In this document: positions 33,656 through 43,900 of the stretch, in pieces | Layout of the letters: every line of letters begins with the position of its first letter | Position numbering within the stretch: position 1 is the stretch's first letter | From: Aequorivita iocasae | GTDB lineage: Bacteria; Bacteroidota; Bacteroidia; Flavobacteriales; Flavobacteriaceae | Direction: 5' to 3' | DNA: 64,000 nt | NCBI RefSeq assembly: GCF_016757735.1 | Contig: NZ_CP068439.1 | Coordinates: 1,674,001-1,738,000 of the forward strand | Notes under the pieces: model-generated | Told to the model about the DNA's origin: nothing | What the model saw: the letters and a program-made list of their open reading frames with translations, nothing else | Databases searched by the model: none | Program-made: the position numbers and the translations under genes

Positions 33656-35962
33656 TTAATTTTTAACTACTTTTTTGATTGTAATTTTTCCAGATTCTGC
33701 AGTTATCTGTAGAATATATAAACCTGGTGAGAGTTGAGATAAATTCATTTCTGAACTATTAATAGTTTCAATTATTTTTTTGCCTGTTGCATCAAACAAA
33801 ATAAGATTTTTTGGCATTTCACCACCAACCGATACATTTATTAACTCTTTTGTGGGATTAGGAAAAACCAAAACGTTGTCGGCTGCAAGCAGGTTTTCAT
33901 TAGTCCCCAATATGTTCAGGTCAATAGTATATTTTAATAAACCCAGGTCTATACTACCTATATAGACATCAGCATTTTCTTCATTAAATTTAACGGTGGA
34001 TGCTACTGAACCTATAGATAACAAATCATCATTTTCTATGGTCTCCCAGGTTTGTCCTTCATCGGTTGAATAAATTAATGTAAATTCAGAAATACGAGAA
34101 TTGTGGGCCATCCCAACTAAATGGCCGGCTGTAGCGGTAGAATGAAAAATTTGATGTACAAGTTCATCATAAATTCTATTCCAGGTTTCCCCATTATCTA
34201 ATGAGGTAAAAACACCTATATTGGTGGCAATAGTTAGCTGCTGATCATTTAGAGGATTTGCGTTTAAACTTAATATGAGATCTGAGCGATTATCCAATAA
34301 TTCTAAGCCGGAATTTGACAGCGTCCAATTTGCTCCATAATCCTCGGATTTGTACACGGTTGTTCCAATGGTGATTAAAACATGACCTTGATTTAATGGG
34401 TCAAAATGAATTCCTTTAATTATTCCGCTTTCCGGTAAGGTAATGTCATTTGTTACTATAGCGTTTAGATCACTAATATCTGCTCGTTTAAGTTCTACAT
34501 TTCCGTTGGTATCTGATAAGGAAAACCAAATAACACTTGAATCAAAAGGATCTGTTCCTGCAGCATCGAAGAAGTTCATGAAGGTATTAAGTATTGGATG
34601 CTTATTTTGCCCATGGTCTATACTCACTTCAAGATCAGACCCAAACCATCCAGAACTAAATGTAAATATTCTGCCTTCGACAAATTTATCTGTAAATAAC
34701 GTGGGTGCGTCTCCTTGGGTATACCAATCAATGGGTAGAATATCAAAGTCTTCTTCATTTTCTGTAGTTAAATTTCTATTGATGTACCCGTATTGAACAC
34801 CATAATACAAATGTCCATCCCCTTCCGGAAATAAACCTATTGAACCTGTAGATAAGTAGAAATTGTTTTTTGCCCAAGTTAAAGTGGCTCCTCCATCATT
34901 TGAAAACTGTGGATGGTAATTGCTGGTTATAAAAATTTCCTCCTCATTAAAGGGGTTAAATGAAAGATAGGTGCCGTAGTAATAGCCGTGGACATCACTA
35001 GTGTCGTGAACATAATTTTCCCAGGTTATTCCGTTATCGGTGGAAATTATTATTTCATTTTCTTCCAAAACGATAATGCTATTTTCAACCTGCGGATTGA
35101 AGGAAATGTAAGTAATATCATTGAGTTGTTCATCCGTAAAAGTGATGGGTACTATATTCCAATTTTCACCTCCGTCGACCGAACGGTATAAGTTTTCGTC
35201 CGTACTGCCAAAACTAATTCCTGTCCCCGCATAAATAACATTCGTATTGTGAGGGTTAAACACTACTGGAGCTAAAACAACCCCTTGTAATTTTTCTTCC
35301 CAAGTTTGACCCCCGTCGTATGATTGAAATAAGCTGCCTTCAACATTGTTAGGTCCTAGTCCTCTGGTTAAGATTAGGTGATTTGGATTGCTGGGGTTTA
35401 TCGCAACGCTATTAATGGCTACGTCGTCATGCTCAGATTTTGTATAGACTAAATCCCAATTTTGGCCACCATCCGTGGTATAATATGTGTTTTCTAAGGT
35501 GCCAAAATCTATTTTAGTATTCATCAAGATTACATTAGGGTCTGCATCATACAAGCTGTACGACTCTATATATTTATCTCCAGAACTATAAGGAATTTCT
35601 ATTTCATCGATAACTGTATTGGAATTTAAATCTAAAATTATGATGGTGTTATTTGCAGACCCTTGATTGTACTTAATAAAACTCAAGGCCGAATTGTTTC
35701 TCGCCAACTTTAAATCTTTAAAAGTTGTAACATCTTGCACTGACATTGAAAATAATACTTCCCAATTTTGGCCATTATCATTTGAAACCAAAATATGGTT
35801 ATAGAGCGATGTGGCATATAATTTATTTTCTACTGAAGGGTCATAGGTAATATTAAAGATTCTACCGTAGTCTGACGAACCTACAGCTTCCAATTGTGCA
35901 AATCCTTTCTGGTATAGGGAGAGGGCCAAAACCAGAATAAGCCATGTAAACTTGTTTTTCAT
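33656..35962 (-). CDS. T9SS-secreted Asp-box propeller protein (paralog of 14169-16448)
   Basis: A 768-residue secreted protein with a signal peptide ending near KGFAQ. Asp-box motifs are spread through the body ('SNDNGQNWEVL', 'TTDGGQNWDLV', 'SYDGGQTWEEK', 'SVDGGENWNIV', 'STDNGITWENY', 'SEDYGANWTLS', 'SLDNGETWNRI', 'STDEGQTWETI'), as in VPS10/sortilin-like propellers. A type A T9SS sorting domain closes the protein ('VLVFPNPTKELINV ... KITIKKVVKN'). It aligns over its whole length with the protein at 14169-16448, including 'SSDYGRIFNITYDPSVENKLYA'. The TPR-HTH regulator gene lies directly upstream in the same orientation, as in the other pair. The role is unknown. Confidence 0.87.
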   Translation of the reverse strand: MKNKFTWLILVLALSLYQKGFAQLEAVGSSDYGRIFNITYDPSVENKLYATSLYNHILVSNDNGQNWEVLFSMSVQDVTTFKDLKLARNNSALSFIKYNQGSANNTIIILDLNSNTVIDEIEIPYSSGDKYIESYSLYDADPNVILMNTKIDFGTLENTYYTTDGGQNWDLVYTKSEHDDVAINSVAINPSNPNHLILTRGLGPNNVEGSLFQSYDGGQTWEEKLQGVVLAPVVFNPHNTNVIYAGTGISFGSTDENLYRSVDGGENWNIVPITFTDEQLNDITYISFNPQVENSIIVLEENEIIISTDNGITWENYVHDTSDVHGYYYGTYLSFNPFNEEEIFITSNYHPQFSNDGGATLTWAKNNFYLSTGSIGLFPEGDGHLYYGVQYGYINRNLTTENEEDFDILPIDWYTQGDAPTLFTDKFVEGRIFTFSSGWFGSDLEVSIDHGQNKHPILNTFMNFFDAAGTDPFDSSVIWFSLSDTNGNVELKRADISDLNAIVTNDITLPESGIIKGIHFDPLNQGHVLITIGTTVYKSEDYGANWTLSNSGLELLDNRSDLILSLNANPLNDQQLTIATNIGVFTSLDNGETWNRIYDELVHQIFHSTATAGHLVGMAHNSRISEFTLIYSTDEGQTWETIENDDLLSIGSVASTVKFNEENADVYIGSIDLGLLKYTIDLNILGTNENLLAADNVLVFPNPTKELINVSVGGEMPKNLILFDATGKKIIETINSSEMNLSQLSPGLYILQITAESGKITIKKVVKN

Positions 35963-36076
35963 TGTTGTTTGTTTTTAATAATTAAGTGGCGAAAATGAAG
36001 AATTGAATATTTTTTGAAGAATTTCTGACACGAATTACTAGGACATACGGCAAGAGAAAATAGGACATGCCCAATT

Positions 36077-37627
36077 TTACTGTAGTTCCGAGAGGTATGG
36101 ATATAAGCTAGAAGTATCGGGTAATCCTATCTTTTTAGCAATACGTTCCTTTCTTTTTCTGCAGGCATCCTGAGTTATGTTGAAAAGAGAAGCAATTTCT
36201 TTAATAGAAAGATTCATGTATAAATAAGAAATGAATCGAATGTCATTTGTATTTAATGATGGGTGTTTTTCTTTTAAATTTTTCAAAAACCCATAGTTTG
36301 CTTCTTCAAAATGAACCAAGAAATCGTTCCAGCTGGCATCATTTCTTAAATGTGATTTTAATTGAAGTACTAATTTTTTTAGATCGCTGTTACTGTCCAG
36401 ATCTTTATATGATTTGATGGCTTGTAAGACTTCTTGAAGCAATTCGTTTCTGCTTGCTATTTTCAACGCTTTTACCGTTAGTTTTCTATTTTTGGATTCC
36501 AGCTCGTTTTCGAGTTCCAACATTTTAATCTTCTGATCACTTTCAGAAATGATCTTCTTTTGTTTGAATTTTGAGATATGCATTCTCCATGCCCAAATGG
36601 AAAGTAAAAGCAATAGGGCAATAGCGCTGATAAGTATATAAAATACTTTACGTTCTGCATTGAATTCTAGGGTATTATCTTCTAACTCTTTTTCGAAACG
36701 TTTGATATCGAATTTTACCTTATTGCCTTCAAACTGATTTCTACTTTTAACCCTAAACAGGCTATCTTTTAAAATAATTACCGAATCCCTATAGGTTCGT
36801 GAGCTTTTGAAGTCTTTTGAATTATAGGAGAGCAAGGAGAGTTGCTCGTATATTTTAATTTGAATATCAAGACTGCCCTTAATATAGTTAGCCTCTTTAG
36901 CAAACTGTTTCGCCCGTGACCAGTCATCTTTTGTTTGGTATATTTTTGAGAGTAGTAGATATGCTTCCGATTGGTGTTCTATGAGTTCAGCATTTTTTAA
37001 TTGTGGAATAAGGGCGTTAATTAAATTTTCGGCATCTTTTAAATCTCCTTTTAAAAAGTGATTCTCTGCTAGTGCATATTTACCTTGAAGTAAAATATTT
37101 TTTTCATTTTTCAGGAGGGGAAATGCAATTTTTAAATATTGGTTCGCTTTATCTAAATGGTTGAGTTTATTATAAACAAGACCCAAATTTATGGCATAGA
37201 TTCCTATTTTAACTTTCTCATTATGTTCATTTGCTATAGTGTACGCCTTTAAAAAATAATTTTCAGCCTCTTTATACTTTTTTTCCTCAAAGTATAAAAT
37301 ACCAACATTATTTAAAACAACCATTTCCCTTTGGGGGTTTAGATGGGATACTGCAACATTATATGCAGCCAAGTAGTTCTCTAGGGCCTCACCAAATTCT
37401 GATAGTTGATAATAATTATTGGCTATATTATTGAGGGCTAAAAACTGCTCTTCATGCCATTGGTGCGAACTGGCAATATTCTGGGCATTTATAAGTAGTT
37501 CTAAGGATTTAGGGTACTCTTTTTTGTGCAATGCCTCAATGGCCGTTTGAATTAATTCTTGGCATTGCTCCTTCGAATTTTGAAGAGGGCTAACTATTAA
37601 TAAGAAGACAATAAAAAATAACTTCAT
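36077..37627 (-). CDS. TPR-domain transcriptional regulator with membrane helix and LuxR-like HTH
   Basis: A 516-residue intact regulator. An N-terminal hydrophobic segment is followed by about seven TPR-like helix pairs (residues 20-310), a membrane helix at about 329-347 ('VFYILISAIALLLLLSIWAW'), a coiled coil, and a C-terminal HTH ('IKEIASLFNITQDACRKRKERIAKKIGL') of the kind found in LuxR-like one-component regulators of Bacteroidota. It is inferred to sense periplasmic events with its TPRs and act on DNA from the membrane. It is upstream of the T9SS propeller gene (114-base gap) and at the end of a long minus-strand gene run. The paralog at 12422 is broken. Confidence 0.87.
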   Translation of the reverse strand: MKLFFIVFLLIVSPLQNSKEQCQELIQTAIEALHKKEYPKSLELLINAQNIASSHQWHEEQFLALNNIANNYYQLSEFGEALENYLAAYNVAVSHLNPQREMVVLNNVGILYFEEKKYKEAENYFLKAYTIANEHNEKVKIGIYAINLGLVYNKLNHLDKANQYLKIAFPLLKNEKNILLQGKYALAENHFLKGDLKDAENLINALIPQLKNAELIEHQSEAYLLLSKIYQTKDDWSRAKQFAKEANYIKGSLDIQIKIYEQLSLLSYNSKDFKSSRTYRDSVIILKDSLFRVKSRNQFEGNKVKFDIKRFEKELEDNTLEFNAERKVFYILISAIALLLLLSIWAWRMHISKFKQKKIISESDQKIKMLELENELESKNRKLTVKALKIASRNELLQEVLQAIKSYKDLDSNSDLKKLVLQLKSHLRNDASWNDFLVHFEEANYGFLKNLKEKHPSLNTNDIRFISYLYMNLSIKEIASLFNITQDACRKRKERIAKKIGLPDTSSLYPYLSELQ

Positions 37628-37643
37628 TTAATCTATATTATAT

Positions 37644-38303
37644 CTACCAGCTTCTAATCTTTCCCTTATGCCAAAACTGTCCGCTTTCAACGTCATTATT
37701 TAATAAGTTAAAAATATCTCCAGCCACATCTTTGGGTAGTCGTGGGGCTACTTTTCCTCCCATATCGGTCTGGGTCCAACCTGGATCTAGAGACGATACT
37801 GTTATACTTTGACTTTCCAATCGCTTTGCCAACAACTTAGTGTACATATTTAAAGCTGCTTTAGACATTTTGTAATGAGGCTGAAATTCATCAAAATTCA
37901 ATTCACTAAAAGAGCCCCAATCTGATGTAATATTTATGATATGCGCTTTGGCATTTAATCTAGGCAGGAGTTTTTCAGTTAGTTCAATAGTGCCAAATAC
38001 ATTAATATTAAAGGTTTGTTTTAACTGTTCCATATTAATTACTGAAGCATCCCATTTTTCGAGTAATATTCCTGCATTGTTTATTAAAAAATCAAGTTTA
38101 AGATTCCCTAAACTCAGGATAAATTTATCGATAGAAAAGTTATTTGACAAATCGAGTTGTAAACATTGAAAATTAGGTTGGTTTAATGTATGATTTCCAG
38201 AAGTTGAACTTCCAATAACTTGCGTATTTGCATTTTTAGTTAACAACTCAACCGTTGCTAAGCCAATGCCTCTGCTGCTTCCTGTAACTATTCCGTATTT
38301 CAT
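37644..38303 (-). CDS. short-chain dehydrogenase/reductase (SDR)
   Basis: A 219-residue SDR with an NAD(P) site 'GIVTGSSRGIGLATVELL', the 'NNAGILLEKWD' motif, catalytic Ser in 'INITSDWGSF' and Tyr-x-x-x-Lys as 'YKMSKAALNMYTKLLA'. All classical SDR elements are present, and it is of the small CsgA/sniffer-like kind. The substrate is unknown. It overlaps the upstream membrane-protein gene by 4 bases (ATGA), so the two are translationally coupled, and it is followed 16 bases later by the TPR-HTH regulator gene. Confidence 0.9.
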   Translation of the reverse strand: MKYGIVTGSSRGIGLATVELLTKNANTQVIGSSTSGNHTLNQPNFQCLQLDLSNNFSIDKFILSLGNLKLDFLINNAGILLEKWDASVINMEQLKQTFNINVFGTIELTEKLLPRLNAKAHIINITSDWGSFSELNFDEFQPHYKMSKAALNMYTKLLAKRLESQSITVSSLDPGWTQTDMGGKVAPRLPKDVAGDIFNLLNNDVESGQFWHKGKIRSW

Positions 38304-38845
38304 AATAATTCCTGTTTATTCCTTTTCGTCAAAAAAATAAGGGTAATAATATAAATGACTACAATTGTAAAAGGGATTACCACAAATCGTTGTTCTGGAA
38401 ATAGATACCACAACAATACAATTAAAATGGTTCTTGTAAGTGAATGGAAAATACCCACCCAATGCTTAATAATCCATGAAAATGGTAACCACATGGTTCC
38501 TGTTAAAACTCCTACTGTTAATGGTAATGATGTATAATCTTTCAAAAAGAAAGGTATGGCAATCGCATACACCAACACAGCCTGAGCTACTGTATAAAGA
38601 AACAAACCATCAAATACATTTTTAGGTTTTGTTTTATCTAAAAAGTTTTCTCCTGTAAATTTTGATACAAAAAGTGCTAAATACACAATACTTCCCGTGG
38701 CAATAAATAATATCCACACAGTTATTCTATCAGGAAATAATAATCCTGAAAGACCAACCAAAAACCAAGCTATTAATCCGGAAAGTGGTGTTGCTAAAAA
38801 TTTTCTGTTTGCAAATTCGATGCGTTGTTGTTCTAATGAAGCCAT
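38300..38845 (-). CDS. six-helix membrane protein (DUF7010-like)
   Basis: A 181-residue integral membrane protein with about six hydrophobic helices. The N-terminus 'SLEQQRIEFANRKFLATPLSGLIAW' and the pattern 'FPDRITVWILFIATG' recall the DUF7010 family; this assignment is from memory and tentative. The function is unknown. It is coupled to the SDR gene by a 4-base overlap and lies 25 bases after the NTF2-like gene, inside the minus-strand operon. Confidence 0.65.
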   Translation of the reverse strand: MASLEQQRIEFANRKFLATPLSGLIAWFLVGLSGLLFPDRITVWILFIATGSIVYLALFVSKFTGENFLDKTKPKNVFDGLFLYTVAQAVLVYAIAIPFFLKDYTSLPLTVGVLTGTMWLPFSWIIKHWVGIFHSLTRTILIVLLWYLFPEQRFVVIPFTIVVIYIITLIFLTKRNKQELL

Positions 38846-38870
38846 AAGTTATTATTACTCAATCAAAAGT

Positions 38871-39332
38871 TTACCAATATTCTTTAATTTTAGAAATCTT
38901 CCCATTCTTAAACTCAAAAAGGGCCATTTGCTCGTTACCTTCAACTCTTTTACCCTCGTGTTTTGTAATAAAACGTTTGCTTACTGTAATGGCGTTTAAA
39001 CCATAAATAATGTTTTCGATTTTTATATCCATAACACTGCCGTCATAGCCTCCATTTTTTTGATTTCTTTTGTAACCATTGTAGAGGTCTTCACGAGAAT
39101 AGATTCCGCCATACTTTGGATGCACATAAGTAAAATCATCTGTAAATAACTCAAAAATGTTATCGATATCTTTCAGGGTTGAGTTTTGCTGAAATACTTT
39201 TAGGTTGAGCTCATAATACTGATTTAAAGTATGGTTGAGCGAATCTTTATGGGTAAGATTACTTTGTTGGGCTTGGGCAAAATGAAGGACTCCAAATAAT
39301 AGCGCAGTTAAAATGACAAATTTTAGTTTCAT
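38871..39332 (-). CDS. exported NTF2-like (SnoaL-type) protein
   Basis: A 153-residue protein with a signal peptide (ends near FAQAQ). The mature domain is of the nuclear-transport-factor-2-like fold: 'LNQYYELNLKVFQQNSTLKDIDNIFELFTDDFTYVHPKYGGIYSREDLYNGY' and 'EGNEQMALFEFKNGKISKIKEYW'. The cone-shaped pocket of these proteins can be enzymatic or ligand-binding; no substrate is suggested here. It lies 5 bases after the GNAT gene and 25 before the membrane-protein gene, so it is in the operon. Confidence 0.8.
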   Translation of the reverse strand: MKLKFVILTALLFGVLHFAQAQQSNLTHKDSLNHTLNQYYELNLKVFQQNSTLKDIDNIFELFTDDFTYVHPKYGGIYSREDLYNGYKRNQKNGGYDGSVMDIKIENIIYGLNAITVSKRFITKHEGKRVEGNEQMALFEFKNGKISKIKEYW

Positions 39333-39337
39333 GTTTT

Positions 39338-39781
39338 TTATTTTATTAATTCCATGTGCAAAATCGGATAGGGTTTTCCTGAGGGATCCAATTCAGATCG
39401 CCCTATGGTCTCAAAGCCACAATGTTTGTAAAACCCAACAGCTTGTTGATTCTGCTCATTGACATCTACTTTGTTTACATTAAGGCTGTTAATTGCATAT
39501 TCCAATAAAGTTTTTCCTATTCTTTTCCCTATATGTGTTGGGTGAATGAATAGCATTTCTAGACTACCATCTATGACGCCTACAAACCCATTTATTTTAT
39601 AATTCTCATCTCTATAGCACCTTAATTCAACAGCGTCTAGATAGGTATTTAGAATTAAGGGTTTGAAATAGGCGATGTCTTCTTCTTTTAAAAAATGATG
39701 CGTTGCCCTTACAGATGCTTCCCACACATTTACAACCTCTTTATATTCGAATTTATCTATATAGTCTATTCTATGGTCCAT
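39338..39781 (-). CDS. GNAT-family N-acetyltransferase
   Basis: A 147-residue single-domain acetyltransferase. 'ATHHFLKEEDIAYFKPLI' and 'LEMLFIHPTHIGKRIGKTLLEYAI' (acetyl-CoA loop) followed by 'VDVNEQNQQAVGFYKHCGFETIGRSELDPSGKPYPILHMEL' are characteristic of PhnO/YjaB-like GNATs. The last motif, with Asn-x-x-A-x-x-F-Y, is complete. The acceptor is unknown. It is in the minus-strand operon, 59 bases after the DJ-1-like gene. Confidence 0.9.
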   Translation of the reverse strand: MDHRIDYIDKFEYKEVVNVWEASVRATHHFLKEEDIAYFKPLILNTYLDAVELRCYRDENYKINGFVGVIDGSLEMLFIHPTHIGKRIGKTLLEYAINSLNVNKVDVNEQNQQAVGFYKHCGFETIGRSELDPSGKPYPILHMELIK

Positions 39782-39840
39782 TTTATATTGTCTTAAATAG
39801 GTGCTGTTGGAATCCTAAGGGATAGTGTTTCCATTAATTT

Positions 39841-40938
39841 TTATTTATTGGGTTCAATATCTTTTGTATAAGACGCTAAACGTAAAAGGTCATAAGATTT
39901 TTTTAAATGTCCCTGTATTACTGATACAGCACTATGATTAATTAGCAATGATCTAGAAACAGATTGTTTATTTTCTTCTACAATTTGTTTTATTACTGCT
40001 TTAGCATCTTCTTTGCCTTTTGTTTCATAGGCTAATAAGACTTTAACGGCATTTTCTTCCGCAGTTATTGCTCTTTGTTTCGGGGTGTATCCTATTTGCT
40101 TTACCATAGCTTCAGCCATTGCCCATACTGACCATGGATTTTGACCAGTAATTAAATTATTATCGTGACTTATTTTTTCAAGATACATGATGCCTTCGTT
40201 AAATACGGCTCCTTGAGATATCAGTTTATCTTGCAATAAAAAAGGAAATACAGATTCTGCATTTGGAATTAATAATAACTCTTCCTTATTGGTAAAGCTA
40301 CTTACCTGCTTATTTTTTAAAAATGACTGCCCATCATTTAAGGTAACATTTACAAATGCTGCAGGGCCATGACAGACTGCCCCTATTACTTTGTTATTCT
40401 TATGGAAATCTTGTATTAGAGCATGTATAAATTTATTATTTGGAAAATCAAACATCGCTCCTTTCCCTCCGACAAAATAAACAGCATCATATATTTTAGG
40501 ATTAATATCTTTTAATATAAGGCTGTTATTGGTTTTGGATTGCGCAATTGAATCATTCAAAAATGCATAATCGAATATTCCCATATCATCATCATCTAAC
40601 ACCACAGGTGGCTTCCCTCCTAAAGGACTTGCTATATCAACATCAAAACCATTAGCTTTAAAAACATAGTAAGCTCTTGCTAATTCCGTTAGTTCATATC
40701 CTGTGCCTTTACCACTTGTACCCATTGTAGCCGTGCTGGTTACAACAGCCAGTATTTTTCCACGATACGCTGGTACATCTTTAGTGATGTAATTGATATC
40801 ACGCACTTGACTATTAACTAAGGTGCCATCTTCTACCGGTAATAGACTCGCGATATATATGCCAATAAAGATAAGGACAGCCACAATAAGGGTTAGCGCG
40901 GTTAGTATCCATTTAATAATTCGATATTTTTTAAACAT
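39841..40938 (-). CDS. membrane-anchored DJ-1/PfpI-type (class I amidotransferase-like) protein
   Basis: A 365-residue protein. One membrane helix at about 11-33 is followed by a DJ-1/PfpI domain (residues 60-275), with 'LAVVTSTATMGTSGKGTGYELTELARAYYVFKANGFDVDIASP', an acidic 'VYFVGGKGAMFDFPNN' and the nucleophile elbow 'GAVCHGPAAF' (Cys189-His190). This Hsp31-like arrangement is seen in glyoxalase III and deglycase-type enzymes. The last 75 residues are a helical tail not found in the soluble proteins. It is probably anchored to the inner membrane. It is 32 bases after the permease/M1 gene, inside the operon. Confidence 0.85.
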   Translation of the reverse strand: MFKKYRIIKWILTALTLIVAVLIFIGIYIASLLPVEDGTLVNSQVRDINYITKDVPAYRGKILAVVTSTATMGTSGKGTGYELTELARAYYVFKANGFDVDIASPLGGKPPVVLDDDDMGIFDYAFLNDSIAQSKTNNSLILKDINPKIYDAVYFVGGKGAMFDFPNNKFIHALIQDFHKNNKVIGAVCHGPAAFVNVTLNDGQSFLKNKQVSSFTNKEELLLIPNAESVFPFLLQDKLISQGAVFNEGIMYLEKISHDNNLITGQNPWSVWAMAEAMVKQIGYTPKQRAITAEENAVKVLLAYETKGKEDAKAVIKQIVEENKQSVSRSLLINHSAVSVIQGHLKKSYDLLRLASYTKDIEPNK

Positions 40939-40970
40939 ATTTTTTTTATTGATTTATACCGTATTTTATT

Positions 40971-43900
40971 TCAGCTGGTTTGAAACAGCTCGTCAATTTT
41001 AGATTTAGCACTTTTATCTGGTGCGACTTTATAAAATTCCTCAAGCAAATCTAAAGTTGTAGGCTTTTTAGGATATTGATTATTGGCTAAAAAACTTCTT
41101 AATGCTTCATTGACTTTATCTTCGCCTATTAATTCAGATAATTCTACCATTGCTATTGCACCTTTTGAGTAAGCTATATGTGTTGCGCCATAAGGCACTC
41201 TGTATAAAGGTGGATTTCCGTAAAGTCCTTTTTCATTATCATAAATTTGTTGATGTATTTCAACGCGTTCCATCATGCGTTCTTTCCCATACATTTTTTT
41301 GTAAATCATCATTTCGGTATACATGGCTAAGGACTCGGTAAGCATTGAAGCGCCTTCTCTTTCATCTGGATTTATTTGACTATTTCCCCACCATATATGA
41401 GCCAACTCATGGCCTGCTAATTCATTTATAACATCTTTACTTGGATCACTATCTATATTGGCATGAAATATCATGTTTTCGGTCATAAAAATGGTTGCTG
41501 GATATGCTGTTGCCGCAAACCCACTCGTAAAAGATGAGACCTCTACAAAGCTTATTTTTTCAAATGGATACCCATTAAAATTATTTACACAATAATCTAA
41601 ACTCAATACGGCATTTTTTAGCAGTCGCTCTACATTTTCAAAATGCATGTCATGATAAAGTACTTCAATTTCTATGTTACGATGCTTGATAGTTTGTTTT
41701 TGGTATTTAGCAGATGCAACTGCAAATCGAAATGGAATACCATAGACTTTGTATTGGGTATTTGTCCTATCGTTTTCAGTCCAGGTTTTAACAATATTGC
41801 CTATTCCCATAGGTATTTGATTGCTTTCAGTGGTAAGTACCATATTTAAATTTATAAAGTCATTTTTAAAGACTTTTGGTGCTTCAAGCTTCTTTAAACC
41901 TGTTGGATTACCGAGTCCGTATTCTTCTCGTTTTTGTTCGTCTTCTATCTCTTTATCTGATTGGTATCCCAACAAAGGATAATAATTACTAATCCTCATA
42001 AACGTACCATTATCAACGATAGCATTAAAAGATTGATGTCCATTGACAGCAAACCATTTGTATGATAAATTAAACTGCAGAGTCGCTGTATCACTTGGCA
42101 TAAAAGGCTCATCAAGTTTTATCTCTGATACAATCTCATCAACTGAAATATCTTTATTATGGATTCTAAATGTTGCTTGATTTAATTCTAAGTCGGAATG
42201 AAAATTCAATAGAATCTTATTTATTGGTTCATCTGATAGATTTTGAATTCTATATTTTCCTTGAATTTTATAAGAATTTTCAGAAGGATACAAGTCTATT
42301 TTTGTGTCTACATCTATAATTGTAGGTTGGGGTATATTTTGATAATTACGGTAATTTTTTTCATAATTAACCGCTTCAACTAGTTTTGTGTCTTCATTTT
42401 TTGGTGAATAGCCATTCATGAAATTAAAGCCTCCAAAAACGCTAAATCCAAAGAAAACAATGGCAATAAAAGATTTCAATTTGGTCCATTGTTTAAATTT
42501 CAAAAATGAATTTAAAATCCATATTAAGCCCAGCAGGCAAATTCCAAAAAGCAATCTATTTGAAAAGGCTGACAGATATGCACCATAACCATTTAGGTCA
42601 CTAAACACACCATTAAATCCTGAGAAAACATGTAATAATGGATATGGCAACAACATTTTTATTAATGGTGTTGTAAAAACTACAACCGCTACTATTGAAA
42701 TACCTAAGGCTACATATTTGCTATTGATGATACTATTGATAAGAAGTAACAATGTGCCGAAAAGGAAAAGTGGAATTGTATTAAATATAATAACCCCAAA
42801 ATAAGCCAACCAATCAATTTGTGTATATCCATAACTGATTTGAAACACTAATGCCAATACTATAAGTAACGTTGTTAAGAATACTAATAACAAAGCCAAT
42901 GACATTAAGTGCCCTTTTAATTTTGCTTTTGAAAAAAATGTACTGTCTTCAATTAAATAAAAATGGGCTGCACTACTTCTCCAATACATGTCATTAATAA
43001 AATACACCAAAATGAACGCACCCAATAAGTGAAAGCTTTGCGAAATAGAAGTCGCCAAAAGACCAGAACTGGCATAATAATCTGGTAAACGTATGCCTTT
43101 ATCAATATCTGAATACATTTCCATACCAACGAAGAACACCAATAGCATGGAAACAGCAACTATAGTTACGCTTTTAAAAAGGTAAATTAAATCAACCTTT
43201 GCAAAGGATATAATTGAGTTTAATTCTGACTTTAAACCAAAATTAAGAGCTGGTATTTTAACTTTTGTCAATCTTACTATTCCTGCTTTAACGTTATCCT
43301 TTTTACGCTTCAATTCCTTTTTACTTGTTGTTTTATTGAACACATAAAAACGATAAGAAATAGCCAAAAACAACATTGATAACACCACATAAACTATACG
43401 GTTGATGGCCAAAAAGCCTTTAAGTGGCACGATGAATTGATTTTTTTCAGAAACACTCAAGTCTCTAGCTTCAAAGAAATAGGCAGATGTTCCAAAAGGA
43501 TCCAGCAATGATGATAGTTGCTGTACTTCAATAGATTGCGGGATGCTTCCTGCCATAAATGGCGAATTAGAAAACACTAATAATACCATGTAAAGAACAT
43601 ACAATAGTAAACCTCCAATAACCACTAATAACTTCTTACGCGTTGTATAGGCAACCATAAACAAGAAGCTACAAACGAAGAAGCAGTTTAAAACCCCAAA
43701 GATTAAAAACGGATAGAGATATGACCAAACACTAAATCCTAACAGCATTTCGCTACCTGTTCGTAAGTTCTGACCAATGACAAATCCTATAATTAAGATT
43801 AAAAAACTTAAAAATGCTTTTAACGTAAATGCTGAAAACTTCCCTTTTAAATAGTTTTTAAGGGAAATTGGATATGAGAATAACATTATATCAAATTTTG